Positions 10,487 to 22,476 are shown, counted from the stretch's first letter. The stretch: 64,000 nucleotides of DNA from Mimachlamys varia (GCA_947623455.1 OX392534.1:41483426-41547425), one strand, 5' to 3'. The notes: generated by a model not told the origin, from the sequence alone. Made by a program: numbers and translations.

Positions 10487-10594
10487 TTATGTCTCTTTTT
10501 CTTCTATTAATTCATCAAGCTCTTGTATTCTTGATATAAGAGACTCCATAACTTTCTCACCAATTTCAACGTCAAAATCTGTCCTCCTATCCAT
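10487..10594 (-). CDS. Candidate first coding exon or 35-codon small protein (unknown)
   Basis: The minus-strand ATG at 10594-10592 has A at -3 and G at +4, and an in-frame TAA directly precedes it. The frame runs 35 codons, beginning MDRRTDFDVEIGEK, to TAA at 10489-10487. Residues 15-33 are rich in E, K and D, with hydrophobic L/I/V/M at 3-4 spacing, as in a short coiled coil. The next frame stays open and equally acidic (DINTEADVEEQ) up to a strong donor, CAG|GTAAAT, at 10461/10460. The two frames meet at a run of five A. This suggests a 1-nt indel, either a sequence error or a broken gene. Alternatives are a genuine 35-residue protein, or an earlier donor (ATTG|GTGAGA at 10561/10560). I do not recognise the family. 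A CRE cluster lies 13-44 bp upstream. Confidence 0.42.
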   Translation of the reverse strand: MDRRTDFDVEIGEKVMESLISRIQELDELIEEKET

Positions 10595-10606
10595 TTACGA
10601 TTGCTG

Positions 10607-10638
10607 TAACGTCATGAACATCATATGACGTCACGTCA
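10607..10638 (-). promoter_or_regulatory. CRE cluster (CREB/ATF-type sites) upstream of the 10594 ATG
   Basis: A perfect cAMP-response palindrome TGACGTCA sits at 10626-10633. A further TGACG-type half-site overlaps its right side (CACGTCA, 10632-10638), and a variant site TAACGTCA is at 10607-10614. All three lie within 32 bp, just upstream of the minus-strand ATG at 10594. Close CRE sites without a TATA box are typical of many metazoan promoters. Use of this one is inferred. It could also serve a divergent plus-strand transcript, since a GTGAGC donor-like word follows at about 10693. Confidence 0.45.
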
Positions 10639-10639
10639 A

Positions 10640-11516
10640 TTTTGGAAGCGGGCTGATTCAGTGTATTCTGCCTGCTTAGCAAAGAATTGCCCATATTGCC
10701 CCGGTGAGCTGATATGTACTAAAAACATGACTTGATTAAAAATTGGGGAGTTTTTTCACTCTAGGTGTATTAATCATATTTTTTTGATTAATACTTTACT
10801 GCAATATTATTGGGAATGCTTAAAACTCCTGGAACAAATAATTATTTGGAAACATTAACTGTTTTAGTATGAATATATAAAGGGGAATAATACTTACTGT
10901 AGTTTTGGGTCTGTAAAGAGTCCAAACAGAAGTGGGACTCAACTTAACCTTACAGCTGTTGAGCTTTGATTGTAGCGGCATTTTTCACCTTTTAGTTCGG
11001 AAAAACTTCACACAGCACCAGAGATCGGTAACTACAGTGTATACTGTGTTTTACTTGGGTTATAACGGTTAGAATCAATACCTTCCATTTTCCACTTATC
11101 TGATTCGTGTCAAACTTTTTATTCCTACGAAATCAGTTGTTAAATCGTACCCAGGATGTTTTTGGGTGTGATAGCTGTTTAATGCATGTATCCAGGCATC
11201 AGTAAAGCCATGCCATTGGCCCGAGGGGGACACAAACAGCGTGATTCAATGTCCCTAACCTTCACTTTCCGCGGGTTTCGTTTTCGCTGCCATTTAAATT
11301 AAGGCAAATCTAGCCCTATCTAGGGAATAGTGCCTAGGCTAGATCTGTCTATCTACACACGAAGAACCACCGTATAATTACATTTCAGTTGTTTCAAATA
11401 TTTGTTTTTGTTACCAAGTTGGAATTGGCAGAGAAATGCAAGCCAGTACATGTATGGAGATCATACACCCTGAAGCTATTACAAAACTACAGCTCACATA
11501 AGTGTCTATGACTACA
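10640..11516. other. Single-copy region right of the CRE cluster
   Basis: On the minus strand a good donor (ACA|GTAAGTATT) lies at about 10890, with exon-side sequence to its right (10896-11040) that has no long open frame. It could be a non-coding upstream exon. A slightly CpG-richer patch occurs at 11220-11340. No coding region is supported. Confidence 0.35.
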
Positions 11517-12537
11517 TAACAGTTCCCACCCAGTGATGACCAGCAGGTTATAGTTCTCACCCAGTGATGACCAGTAGGTAACAGTTCCCACTCAATGATG
11601 ACCAGTAGGTAACAGTTCCCACCCAGTGATGACCAGCCGGTAACAGCTCCCACCCAGTGATGACCAGCAGGTAACAGTTCCTACCCAGTGATGACCAGCA
11701 GGTAACATGTTCCTACCCAGTGATGACCAGCAGGTTAACAGTCTCCACCCAGTGATGACCAGCTGGTAACAGTTCCCACCCAGTGATGACCAGCAGGTAA
11801 CATGTTCCTACCCAGTGATGACCAGCAGGTTAACAGTCTCCACCCAGTGATGACCAGCAGGTTAACAGTCTCCACCCAGTGATGACCAGCAGGTTACAGT
11901 CTCCACCCAGTGATGACCAGCAGGTTAACAGTCTCCACCCAGTGATGACCAGCAGGTTACAGTCTCCACCCAGTGATGACCAGCAGGTTAACAGTCTCCA
12001 CCCAGTGATGACCAGCAGGTTAACAGTCTCCACCCAGTGATGACCAGCAGGTTACAGTCTCCACCCAGTGATGACCAGCAGGTAACAGTTCCCACCAAGT
12101 GATGACCAGCAGGTAACAGTTCCCACCCAGTGATGACCAGCAGGTAACAGCTCCTACCCAGTGATGACCAGCAGGTAACAGTTCCTACCCAGTGATGACC
12201 AGCAGGTAACAGTTCCCACCCAGTGATGACCAGCTGGTAACAGTTCCCACCCAGTGATGACCAGCTGGTAACAGTTCCCACCCAGTGATGACCAGCTGGT
12301 AACAGTTCCCACCCAGTGATGACCAGAAGGTAACAGTTCCCACCCAGTGATGACCAGCAGGTAACAGCTCCTACCCAGTGATGACCAGCAGGTAACAGTT
12401 CCTACCCAGTGATGACCAGCTGGTAACAGTACCCACCCAGTGATGACCAGCAGGTAACAGTTCCTACCCAGTGATGACTTGTACATCACAGCTCCTACCC
12501 AGTGGTAACCAGCCGGTAACAGTTCCCACTCAGTGAC
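11517..12537. repeat. 31-bp minisatellite, about 33 copies
   Basis: The 31-bp unit has the signature CACCCAGTGATGACCAGCAG plus GTAACAGTTC. A sub-block at about 11825-12075 has GTTAACAGTCTCC or GTTACAGTCTCC instead of GTAACAGTTCC, with 30- and 31-bp units intermixed. Since 31 is not a multiple of 3 and the minus strand lacks stops, long minus-strand open frames (11411-12693) cycle through three frames giving LLVITGW, CWSSLGG and similar. These are artefacts of the repeat. Confidence 0.96.
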
Positions 12538-14189
12538 TACATTGCATGAGGACCAGATCAAACCTATGAAATGACTGTACTTTTTTCTACAAGGCTGGAG
12601 AGCTCTGATTGATCTACTTATTCTTACGTTATGTAAATAATGGATGCGTTTGACACAGAGGTAGATTGGGTCTGGCTTATCTCGCCTTAACACAGGTACT
12701 TATCACACCTGTCATACAGGTGGGCACCAAACTCCACCAGGGCTTGCAGGAACTGAAGGGCTGAAGCATTGCATGAAATGTGTATTGTACCTACACTGAC
12801 CTAAAGGTGTGATCAGTCAATTGATTAATGATACCGGCCATCAGGACAGGTTGGCTGCGATCTGATTGGCTGTTCCGTAACATCCCAAAGGGACTGACTG
12901 AACTCTGCATGCACTTTTCCTTCCATACTACCTCCGAAAAATGGAGACAAAATTGAGACACCTTAACATAAAAAAATGGTACTGGGGTATAGTGCCAGCA
13001 TCAATTAAATCATAATAAAACGCATCAACTATGGTAAAACAGCTTCAAATATAAACAAAATGCAATTAATCAAAATTTGTTTTAATAATGCTGCAAAATT
13101 TTATCATTGGAATTCGCTATTACAATCATTTGACCTATTTATCTTTAAAATATCATTATCGCTCTAAATCTACTGTAATAAAAGTTGTTCACACACAATG
13201 AAAACAAAATAGCTTGACTTGATAAGATTTTAGAAAATTACGTTTGTGTATTTCCTTCAGCAACGAGTAGAAATGTTGATGGGTTTTGCTGAACAGAATA
13301 GAATAAGAGACTAATTTGTTCGGTGAAGTTTAATGGTTCCCTTGGGAGTTAGACGGTGCAGCCTCCCATCTCAGTAGATAATATCCTGCCAGATGTTGCA
13401 AGGCTTAACAGCCTCCAGCTAATACTACAAATTGACAATATAAAAGGCAATTTCTTTAAGTCAAATTTGAAAAATTGCTGAAATTTCATTCAATCATTGA
13501 CACCCAAATGTGGTTTTACTGGGAGGTGGTATAGCACTACATTGCCAGTACTGGTCCTATGATCCGGCAGGGTGACCCCATCAGCACCACATTTGACCTT
13601 GAAGGGTCATGTGACTTGGTACACAGGGGATGAGGGAGGCACACGGTGTACTTGTGTCATCTTTATCATTGGACGAGGAGGGGGTGTCTACTCTGAGGTT
13701 CTCTATGACATCTGCCTCTATTTCATTCTGTCAGATTATGGGAGGCTTGGCAGACACAGGGCTTCAAAGGGTCTAAAACGTCTCCCGCTTTAGTCAAAGG
13801 GCCAGGCGCAAGTCAAGGGGCCCTGAGATTGTCCCGTGTCACCCTCTGGAGGGAACAACCCTACCTTGGTTGCCGGTGTTTATTGTCCCCAAGAGCTGTC
13901 TGATAGGACACTAATGTGTGTTAACAGTGTGAGATTTCTGATTACTATTCAACACAGCCATAAAACAAAGGCACTGCTTTGTTTTCATTTCTACTCAGTG
14001 CGAGATAGCCCAGTCTGGTTGGGATAGGCCAGGGTAATCGGCAAAGGTAGAAATGGAACAGGATCGCCTAACATGACATTGAATCAAACACAATAAAGAC
14101 AAAAATATTTTATTTATATTTTATAATTGCCCTAAATTGTACAGGTAAAAAAATTAAATATACTGTAGATCCTGTGTTGTTAAAGTATT
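12538..14189. other. Single-copy stretch, one weak exon-like signal
   Basis: At about 13260 a good acceptor (GTGTATTTCCTTCAG) is followed by 17 open codons (QRVEMLMGFAEQNRIRD) and TAA, with no donor. This could be a terminal exon but is too short to support. TATAAAAGG at about 13439 has no associated exon. Open frames at 13572-14027 show no domain. Confidence 0.35.
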
Positions 14190-14335
14190 TTTTATACAGA
14201 TATCTGTATTACAAAATGTTACCTAAAAATATATTCTGTTTGGCCTACAGTGTAGTATAGTGTCTGGTTTGCACAGCAATATAAAGATTATACAGGGTCC
14301 TATTTAGGAAGGTATTCAGGTGGGACTCGGTGAAG
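14190..14335. repeat. Relic pair of the 70-bp repeat family
   Basis: Two diverged units in tandem keep the landmarks of the 70-bp unit of 3520-3984 in order. These are TTTTATACAG, a middle TGTTACCTAAAAATATATTC, then GTGTCTGGTTTGCACAG, ATTATACAGGGTCC and GTGGGACTCGGT. About 10 kb separates them from the main array. Confidence 0.6.
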
Positions 14336-15419
14336 GATGTTTACATATATTGAACATATAAGCCTTATATCAATATTGCAGCAAGAATGGACATTGCCCA
14401 GGACAAAAAAAATATCTTGGAAAGATTGAAACCATATTTTGAGACTCTGAAGTTGTGAGGCTGATTATCTTAATGAAAAAGCTCATTTGAGCTCTTCCAA
14501 TTCAAAGGCTTGAAAAGGTCATGAAATTTCAGGGGTGGATGATTCAATTAATAAATCATAAAATCCACCGTTGATGAGAGGACTGTGTCCAGACTTTTGT
14601 GGTAGACATGGCCTGGGTATTGTACCACCTGTCCTCGGCCTAATTGCTTCAATTACACCCACTATAGAACATGTAATACTGCCATAAACGGCCCACACCA
14701 ATTGACACATTTATGGTCGCAGGAAATGGCTACATGCCATAACCCTGTAGTCATCCCAATTTCTTCATGTGAAGGCTCAACGCCAGTGTGTGTGATAGTA
14801 CAGCTCTATCAGTTACCATTGTATTAGATTAGGGTAGAGATCTGGGTATCTATGGTAACTATCTCTCCGGACTCTACTGCCTGATCTATGATTCCTCTGA
14901 ATGAGTATACATCTTCGAAATCCTTTCATAGTTTATTGCTTCTAAAATTGCATTTGTCATTAAAGTTTAACGGAGATCCTTTATTGGGGGTATACAGACT
15001 TATACAAGACTTTAGTTTTATTGCATAGAGATAAGTATAGTCGAATAGGTTAGATTATAAATAAGAACCTTACGCAGAAAATATTTGAAAACAAAAATTG
15101 GATTTATCTTTGTATTTGTGCTTAAATACCAAATCATCAAATTTGTTCGGTTTATATATGAATTTATTGTGGGTCATTTGCAAGCTTTCAGACAATATGC
15201 TAATGACAAATATAGCTCCGGACAAAAATCTATTACGACCACTGAAACGGCCATTAGCAACAATAGCACCAATGCCTTTCCAGACGCTTTTGATAAGTCT
15301 GCCGTTGGGAAAATATTACGCTGTAATTCAAACATATTATTCATATAGGAGAGGAGAGTGTTGTGAGTTTGTATAGATAGTGGGGTACTTTAGCACTGGA
15401 CATTGAGAGATAAGTGTGC

Positions 15420-16110
15420 AGAGGCTCCGTAATGTCATCCTAATATGGAGTCTCATCCCAGTGACCGGTGACAAATCCCCGCAAATTTCGGTCTTGTGTT
15501 TTCCTAAGTCGTCTGCGTTGTATCAAATGTCCGATACTGATGATGTGTAAACAATTCCGAGGAATTCAATTATTCCTCGCAAACACTTTTATCCCCGCAC
15601 TCCCGTTTCCCTATCATTGATCCGACTCGGAAAGAAGATTGTCTATTGATCATAACTTTCACGGATCCGGGGTCTGTTTCCGGGATTTTCAACATCAGGT
15701 TATTCTCATCTGCTCTCTTCACTGTACACACAATTATCAGGTCCAGTTTACGACTATAATTGTGACAGGGGTGGTTTAGGTAACGGTCAGTAGACTTTAA
15801 TTTCTACCTTGATGGTCACTTTTATTGTACTAAAAGTAAGATGTAATGTCGAGACTCGAGACTCGTAAAACACACGATAAGGAGGCAAAACTGCCCCAGG
15901 GGCGGATAACTCCGCTAGTGTGCATTATGACTGATAAAAGGCATAGTGGTTAAAATTGCGGATCAATTTCATCCTCATCTGATAAATGTTTGGTTAATCA
16001 AGGACTTTGTCTTCGTAATGTGTCGGTACAGCCCCGAGGGTGAGTGGTCACTTTCACGCAGTCGTCACTCAATTAGGATAATCAGGTAAAAGGACCAGGT
16101 AAATGGAACT
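15420..16110. promoter_or_regulatory. CpG-denser block, possible promoter or enhancer
   Basis: I count about 30 CpG in roughly 690 bp by hand, visibly more than in the flanks. The block includes ATCCGACTCGGAAAG, GGATCCGGGGTCTG and GTCGAGACTCGAGACTCG, and a hairpin with stem CGAGGAAT at 15558-15579. It lies a few hundred bases upstream of the candidate non-coding exon at 16364-16439. There is no TATA box. Elevated CpG can mark unmethylated regulatory DNA in molluscs, but use as a promoter is inferred. Confidence 0.3.
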
Positions 16111-16363
16111 TGTATAGACTTGGGGCCAAATGTCTGTCTGGACGAAAGGAAGTATCTGGTGAGTGTGTGGTCTGTATGGTACCCCGATACACACTGACAT
16201 TAGACATACAAGGGTAGGAAGATTCGGCCTTAGATATATACACGGTTAGCACCATTCTGAACCAGTTTCGGACTGATAGTTCTGTCATTATGTAATATCC
16301 TATTTATGTTTTTAAATGTTCGTAACCTTTATTTGTAAAAATGATTTTCATTTTTTTTGACAG

Positions 16364-16439
16364 GTTACAATACAGATTAGTTCCAGCAGTGATATCGTAG
16401 AATTTTACCTGTCTTCCGAGCTCGGATTATTCTAAGCTG
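16364..16439 (+). other. Candidate non-coding (5' UTR) exon, 76 nt
   Basis: A strong pyrimidine tract and acceptor (TTTCATTTTTTTTGACAG) end at 16363, and a consensus donor (CTG|GTAAGTATT) follows 16439. All three frames contain a stop inside, so if transcribed this is an untranslated exon. It lies downstream of the CpG-denser block and points in the same direction as the plus-strand exon candidates at 24.8-51.7 kb. A chance pairing of two splice-like words cannot be excluded. Confidence 0.33.
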
Positions 16440-17250
16440 GTAAGTATTCTGTGTTTATATTCTCCTAATCAAGTGTCTACAAGTGGATTTGTTTGTGGTA
16501 GGAGACAAACCCGGGGATCACATCTGTTTATTTTGGTGATATTTTGGTTGTTGTAGCCTTTATAAATTCAATAGAACTATCCTTCAGTAGACCTGTTTGT
16601 GGGCAATTACTTATACTCGCCAATTATACTTAGAGCTTAGCTTCCGTTGCATGTGGTAATAGGGGGTTTATATACAGAGAAAGATTCTCGAGTCTGATTC
16701 CAATCTCTCAAGTACAAATATATTTTAATAGGGATCACTAGTGAAGAAATCCGGATACTTTTTAGAAACTCTTCGATCCTAAATGACATGTACAGTGGGC
16801 GGAATAAATCGCTGATGTTCCATTATTCCGAAAAATTAAATGGAGCATGAATTCTCTAAACTTATACTAGGAACGTGCTTTAAACTCTTATATATACTAA
16901 GTAAAGGAAATGCTGTCGTCTCCGAGGGGTCCATGACCTTGGATATTTCAAGGATAAGAGGGTGTGTTTAACGATGTCCCAACTGACTGCTTCCTCATAA
17001 ACACTTACAGTGTTAAATGCCTATTTTCTGCTCAAAATCCAATTACGCTATCTACACTGAAGGTGTATTGATTGAGGTGACCATGAGGATTCGTGTCTTA
17101 GACGCTGCTCCGTAGTCCGGTCATACCAGGAGTAAGGCTCGGATCCATTACCCAATATTGCTGATGTTGCTTTGAAGATCTACTGGAAAAAACAAACGAA
17201 AAGCAGCTCGACTTTCTGCTGAGATTTGAGTGATATTATACGGAAGGCTT

Positions 17251-17671
17251 TGTTATGTACTAAAACATACCCTGTATTTGTTATGTACTATTACATACCC
17301 TGTATTTGTTATGTACTATTACATACCCTGTATTTGTTATGTACTAAAACATACCCTGTATTTGTTATGTACTATTACATACCCTGTATTTGTTATGTAC
17401 TAAAACATACCCTGTATTTGTTATGTACTAAAACATACCCTGTATTTGTTATGTACTAAAACATACCCTGTATTTGTTATGTACTAAAACATACCCTGTA
17501 TTTGTTATGTACTAATACATACCCTGTATTTGTTATGTACTAAAACATACCCTGTATCTGTTATGTACTAAAACATACCCTGTATTTGTTATGTACTAAA
17601 ACATACCCTGTATTTGTTATGTACTAAAACATACCCTGTATTTGTTATGTACTAATACATACCCTGTATTT
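17251..17671. repeat. 29-bp minisatellite, about 14-15 copies
   Basis: The unit TGTTATGTACTAAAACATAC plus CCTGTATTT has few variants (ACTATTACAT, ACTAATACAT). Each unit contains an internal near-palindrome around GTTATGTACTAAAACATAC. The plus-strand open frame 17226-17459 is only the translation of the repeat. Confidence 0.97.
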
Positions 17672-17899
17672 GATACTTTCCCAAAAGGAGAAACTGAGGG
17701 TTGCATTCCATATCTGTCAGAGCTGTGATGTATGCTTCACGCTCCATCGGTAACCAAGGCGGTGGGTGACCAGAAGGCAATGACATGGTCAGTTGACCGT
17801 TTAACAGCTGTTTTCACAATTCACCATGTAATGTCTTTACCATGAAATTGAACCCCCTAGTTGGCTACACTGCTCAGGAGGATTGAACTAGAAAGGTTT

Positions 17900-18052
17900 G
17901 GGGGGAGGGGTTGGGGGGGAGAAGAAGCTATTATACGGGGAGGGGTAGTGGGGGAAGGGGCTACTATAGCAAAGGAGGGAGGAAGAGAGCTTTTTTAGGG
18001 GGGAGGGAGAGATGAGCTTATGAGGAAGATGAGATATATTGGGGAGGGAAGA
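17900..18052 (+). other. G-rich purine block with G-quadruplex potential
   Basis: The plus strand reads G6-A-G4-TT-G7 at 17900-17919, then more runs (CGGGGAGGGG, GTGGGGGAAGGGG, AGGGGGGAGGGAGAG) to 18052. Several sets of four G-tracts with short loops are available. No gene lies next to it. The complementary minus strand has a chance proline/serine-rich open frame (17888-18136). Confidence 0.7.
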
Positions 18053-19093
18053 CACAGTGATGTATTGTGACCGCACCGGAGTGGTCGGCTCATTAACTGT
18101 TAACGATTCCCTTATTACCCCCATAAAATCCACCAAAGAACTTGGATAGAAAATTTAAAGGTTCTGTACTGATACTGTCTTTGTATGACTACCATGCCAG
18201 TAACAGCTGCTGGATAGATCTGTATAGACTGGATTTCTCTCAGTTGTGGTTATAATACTTAGACTGGGCTTTCTTATGTGAGGAATGATGTTTTCAGTCC
18301 GCAAGTTTATGACGTTTAATAATCTTGTGTATTCATTTAAACAAAACTTCACCAAAAAGTGTTTGATATATATCTAAACTTTTGACTAATCACAGGCTGT
18401 CTCGAAGGAGAGCCCTTAATTTGTAATCTGACTTCAATTGTTTTGTAGACATCAAGTCCACGTTTCATTCAACAAAGAGAATCCAATTTATTTATGGGTC
18501 AGCAGTTGGAAATGGGTTGTTCGTAGCAACATGGTATCATGAAATTGATTCCGAAAAAAAGTTAATACAATGTTTTAATTGATTATAAAAACCATTGCAT
18601 TTTCTTGAAATAGCTTTTACTCGAGGATATTGTGATCTGTGTGAAATTAGTTATCTGGAGTTTATTTCCTAATCTATTTGTAATACAGCATGTTCACTGG
18701 TAAAACAATTTACAATCTAAGACAAAGGGAGGTACAACACGTTAGCTCTGATTGTTAAAAAACATGTTTCTCACGGCGATGGCTGCACAGGAAATGAGAT
18801 GTAGAATTAACACATGATTAGGCAAACACGAGATGGCCGGTGGTCCGGTGAAACCCTGCCCAGCCGTCTTCTTAGCTTAGCGCCACTGGCTAGTTTCTTT
18901 CACTTCTTAATTGGTGAAACAAAGCATTTAGCAGACTCTGCGCAGCCAAATAAACGGTCTGATAGGTGGACGAGATGGTTCTGTCTGAACTAAAGATACC
19001 ACAGCTGAAGTGACCAGGACTGACTGTAAGGTCACATGGTCGGTTAATGTGACTGACCACAGTCATCTGATCAGTATGACCATGCTGTTTTCC
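18053..19093. other. Single-copy stretch, nothing supported
   Basis: I see only short chance open frames and isolated splice-like words. There is no repeat and no recognisable gene. Confidence 0.4.
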
Positions 19094-19587
19094 ACAACCC
19101 AGAGGTAGAGGGCTAGTGGAAGCAGAATGTCAGACACCTTAACCACTTGGACATCACAGCCCTGAGGTGGGGGGCTAGTGGTAGCAGAATGTCAGATACC
19201 TCACCACAACCCTGAGGTGGAGGGCTAGTGGAAGCAGAATGTCAGACACCTTAACCACAACCCTGAGGTGGAGGGCTAGTGGTAGCAGAATGTCAGATAC
19301 CTTAACCACTTGACCATCACAGCCCTGAGGTGGAGGGCTAGTGGTAGCAGAATGTCAGATACCTTCACCACTTGGCCATCACAGCCCTGAGGTGGAGGGC
19401 TAGTGGTAGCAGAATGTCAGAAACCTTAACCACTTGGCCATCACAGCCCTGAGGTGGAGGGCTAGTGGTAGCAGAATGTCAGACACCTTAACCACTTGGC
19501 CATCACAGCCCTGAGGTGGAGGGCTAGTTGTAGCAGAATGTCAGATACCTTAACCACTTGGCCATCACAGCCGCCATCACAGCCCCT
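19094..19587. repeat. 62-bp minisatellite, about 8 copies
   Basis: The unit signature is CCCTGAGGTGGAGGGCTAGT, then AGCAGAATGTCAGATACC and CACTTGGCCATCACAG. Two early units lack the 'cttggccatc' segment and are about 13 bp shorter. The array ends with a partial duplication of GCCATCACAGCC. Confidence 0.96.
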
Positions 19588-21486
19588 ACAAATGATGAAT
19601 TATAATATTGCCACTCCTATATATATAAAAAGACACCTTCAAATAAAATAAACTGCAATTTAGACATGTACAGAATCAAAATGCGATGATAATTTATTCT
19701 TCTGGATTGATACCGTACATTAAATTCTGAATTATAGCTAGGAGTGTAATTTTACCTCATAGTAACTTTGCTGGGTTTTCATTAAGCAGGGTCTGTACTA
19801 TTACAGTGCAGTCAAGGCAAAACATACTGATATTATATCTAGGACCTGGAGTCATAAAATTGTTCAGACAAACTTCAATGGGTAAAATGACACCTTCAAG
19901 TCTTGACTCAATACTGAAACAATTTTTAATGATTTGATTGCCACAAAATACTTAATTGCTTGAAGTATGATTTGAATTTCAAAAGTTCTGAATTTGAGTT
20001 TAAGCAAGAGAAAGGTTTAATTAAGTGTTCTGTCAGCAAAACCAGAAAGCCAAGCAATCACACATGAAAACTATCATTTGTAAATATATATATATATATT
20101 CCTACGAAAAGACATCTGCAATTTGTAGATTTCTATTGACTGCGGTTCCAGGATTTCTCAGTACATTATAAAGTCACATTGTTTAATTGCGAAACACATT
20201 ACTTTACATCCTCTACATAATTATATATCCTGATGTTTCCTTTTCTGTGGTTCGAGTTGAAAAGATTTCAAGGAAACTCTCTGTTATTGCCATGATTGCA
20301 TCACCAAACTTGTACAGTGTGAGGAAAACCGCGCTAGAGCCGGATGTTGTAGGAAATCGTGTGTATGAAATAACAAAAAAAAACCAGATGGAACGGATCT
20401 TTTGTTCTAACTGCTGTCTATCTGTTGTAATCAGTTCTACAAATCAGATTGGGTGTGAATCAAATTAAATCCGACTTAAATGTTGGGGTTGGTGGAGTCG
20501 CTGGAGATAATGGTTATTGAGTCTGAGCACTTGAGATACATTACAGACCGCTAGAGAATTCTGGATTTTTATCTCGTAAATAAACTTGACACACACACTA
20601 GACCTGACTGTTTTCCACCTGTTTTACCTCGTGAAGTACCGTCGCTCAGGTAATGGAGCATAGTTCCAGCGCTGTAGTGATCCTTATTCTTCCTTTCCGT
20701 TATTCCGTCCCTCCATCATTCCTGTTCAACAACACTGCTTTACTAAGATTTGAACCCTGAACCAAGAGCGACTTAAACTACATTTTACCTGTCAAATATT
20801 TCTGGTCAGCTGAATATCAACGTTTTACACAAGTTCCTCAAGTCTGAAATATATTTACATAAGGTACATGATATCAAAATAGATATCAAAACTCATAAAA
20901 TCATGAAATTCTGACAAATTTGTGGTTTAATAATCTTCAATATAAAAATTCCTGCAAAGCTACCATATCAAAGTTTGATTAGAAACATTGTCGCTAGTCA
21001 TCATTCTTGACACATAAAAGATTGCATCGTCATAGTACTCCTGATACTTTTGAGCAAGTACTTAACTTGAAAACCTAGTTATCATAAGTGTAATATGACG
21101 CCATATTTAGGACTTTATGAACTGCTTTTAATTATTTGTAAATGCTTGTTTACAACTGCCTGAGTAAGGTTGAGGGAGGGGGGAATTTTGAGTCTTGAGT
21201 ATAACACATTTAAAAGATATATGCATGATAAGGAAAATCAGGAAATACTTTATACTTTTCCCTAAAATTTGTGATCATTGCAGTCTCAATCTGTTTAGTC
21301 ACCTGAAGAAGATCTCATAAAATTATCATAATTTTGCCTATAAATTATCCATTTTTAAATGACTTCACAGTCAGTAACATCGAAAAATTAAAGTACTGTA
21401 GTAGACAAGACACTTTCTATTTCCATATAGCAAGAATTTATATATGTGTCAGATTAATAGGTCTGATAGTGTCACCAGCAGTGAAA
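19588..21486. other. Single-copy AT-rich stretch with a short AT microsatellite
   Basis: An (AT)8 tract lies at about 20084-20099. The plus-strand open frame 20187-20468 (93 codons, containing EPDVVGNRVYEIT) starts inside sequence with a pyrimidine tract. It has no recognisable domain and no clear donor, so I do not call it. Confidence 0.35.
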
Positions 21487-22476
21487 GTAGTGTTAGCTGT
21501 ATAAGGTCTTCAGCATCATCATATACTTCTCTAGGAAAAAGTTTTTCTGTAGTGTTAGCTGTATAAGGTTTTCAGCATCATCATATACTTCTCAGGGAAA
21601 AAGTTTTTCTGTAGTGTTAGCAGTATAAGGTTTTCAGCATCATCATATACTTCTCAGGGAAAAAGTTTTTCTGTAGTGTTAGCAGTATAAGGTTTTCAGC
21701 ATCATCATATACTTCTCTAGGAAAAAGGTTTTCTGTGGTGTTAGCAGCATAAGGTCTTCAGCATCATCATATACTTCTCTAGGAAAAAGTTTTTCTGTAG
21801 TGTTAGCTGTATAAGGTCTTCAGCATCATCATATACTTCTCTGGGAAAAAGGTTTTCTGTAGTGTTAGCTGTATAAGGTCTTCAGCATCATCATATACTT
21901 CTCTGGGAAAAAGGTTTTCTGTAGTGTTAGCTGTATAAGGTCTTCAGCATCATCATATACTTCTCTGGGAAAAAGGTTTTCTGTAGTGTTAGCTGTATAA
22001 GGTTTTCAGCATCATCATATACTTCTCAGGGAAAAACTTTTTCTGTAGTGTTAGCAGTATAAGGTTTTCAGCATCATCATATACTTCTCAGGGAAAAAGT
22101 TTTTCTGTAGTGTTAGTTGTATAAGGTTTTCAGCATCATCATATACGTCTCTAGGAAAAAGGTTTTCTGTAGTGTTAGCTGTATAAGGTTTTCAGCATCA
22201 TCATATACTTCTCTAGGAAAAAGGTTTTCTGTAGTGTTAGCTGTATAAGGTTTTCAGCATCATCATATACGTCTCTAGGAAAAAGGTTTTCTGTAGTGTT
22301 AGCTGTATAAGGTTTTCAGCATCATCATATACTTCTCTGGGAAAAAGGTTTTCTGTAGTGTTAGCTGTATAAGGTTTTCAGCATCATCATATACGTCTCT
22401 AGGAAAAAGTTTTTCTGTAGTGTTAGCTGTATAAGGTTTTCAGCATCATCATATACTTCTCTGGGAAAAAGGTTTT
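21487..22476. repeat. 62-bp minisatellite, 16 copies, partly dimeric
   Basis: The unit is GTAGTGTTAGCTGTATAAGG, then TTTTCAGCATCATCATATAC and TTCTCTGGGAAAAAGGTTTTCT. From about 22140 to the end, units with ATACGTCTC and units with ATACTTCTC alternate strictly, giving a 124-bp super-period. It is unrelated in sequence to the 62-bp array at 19.1 kb. Confidence 0.97.

Noticed and set aside
11411..12693. Minus-strand frames rich in CWSSLGG/LLVITGW
   Set aside because: Frame-cycling translation of the 31-bp array. Tail sequences outside the array show no domain.
20187..20468. 93-codon plus-strand frame
   Set aside because: The composition is acceptable but there is no donor, no domain and no neighbour exon in phase.
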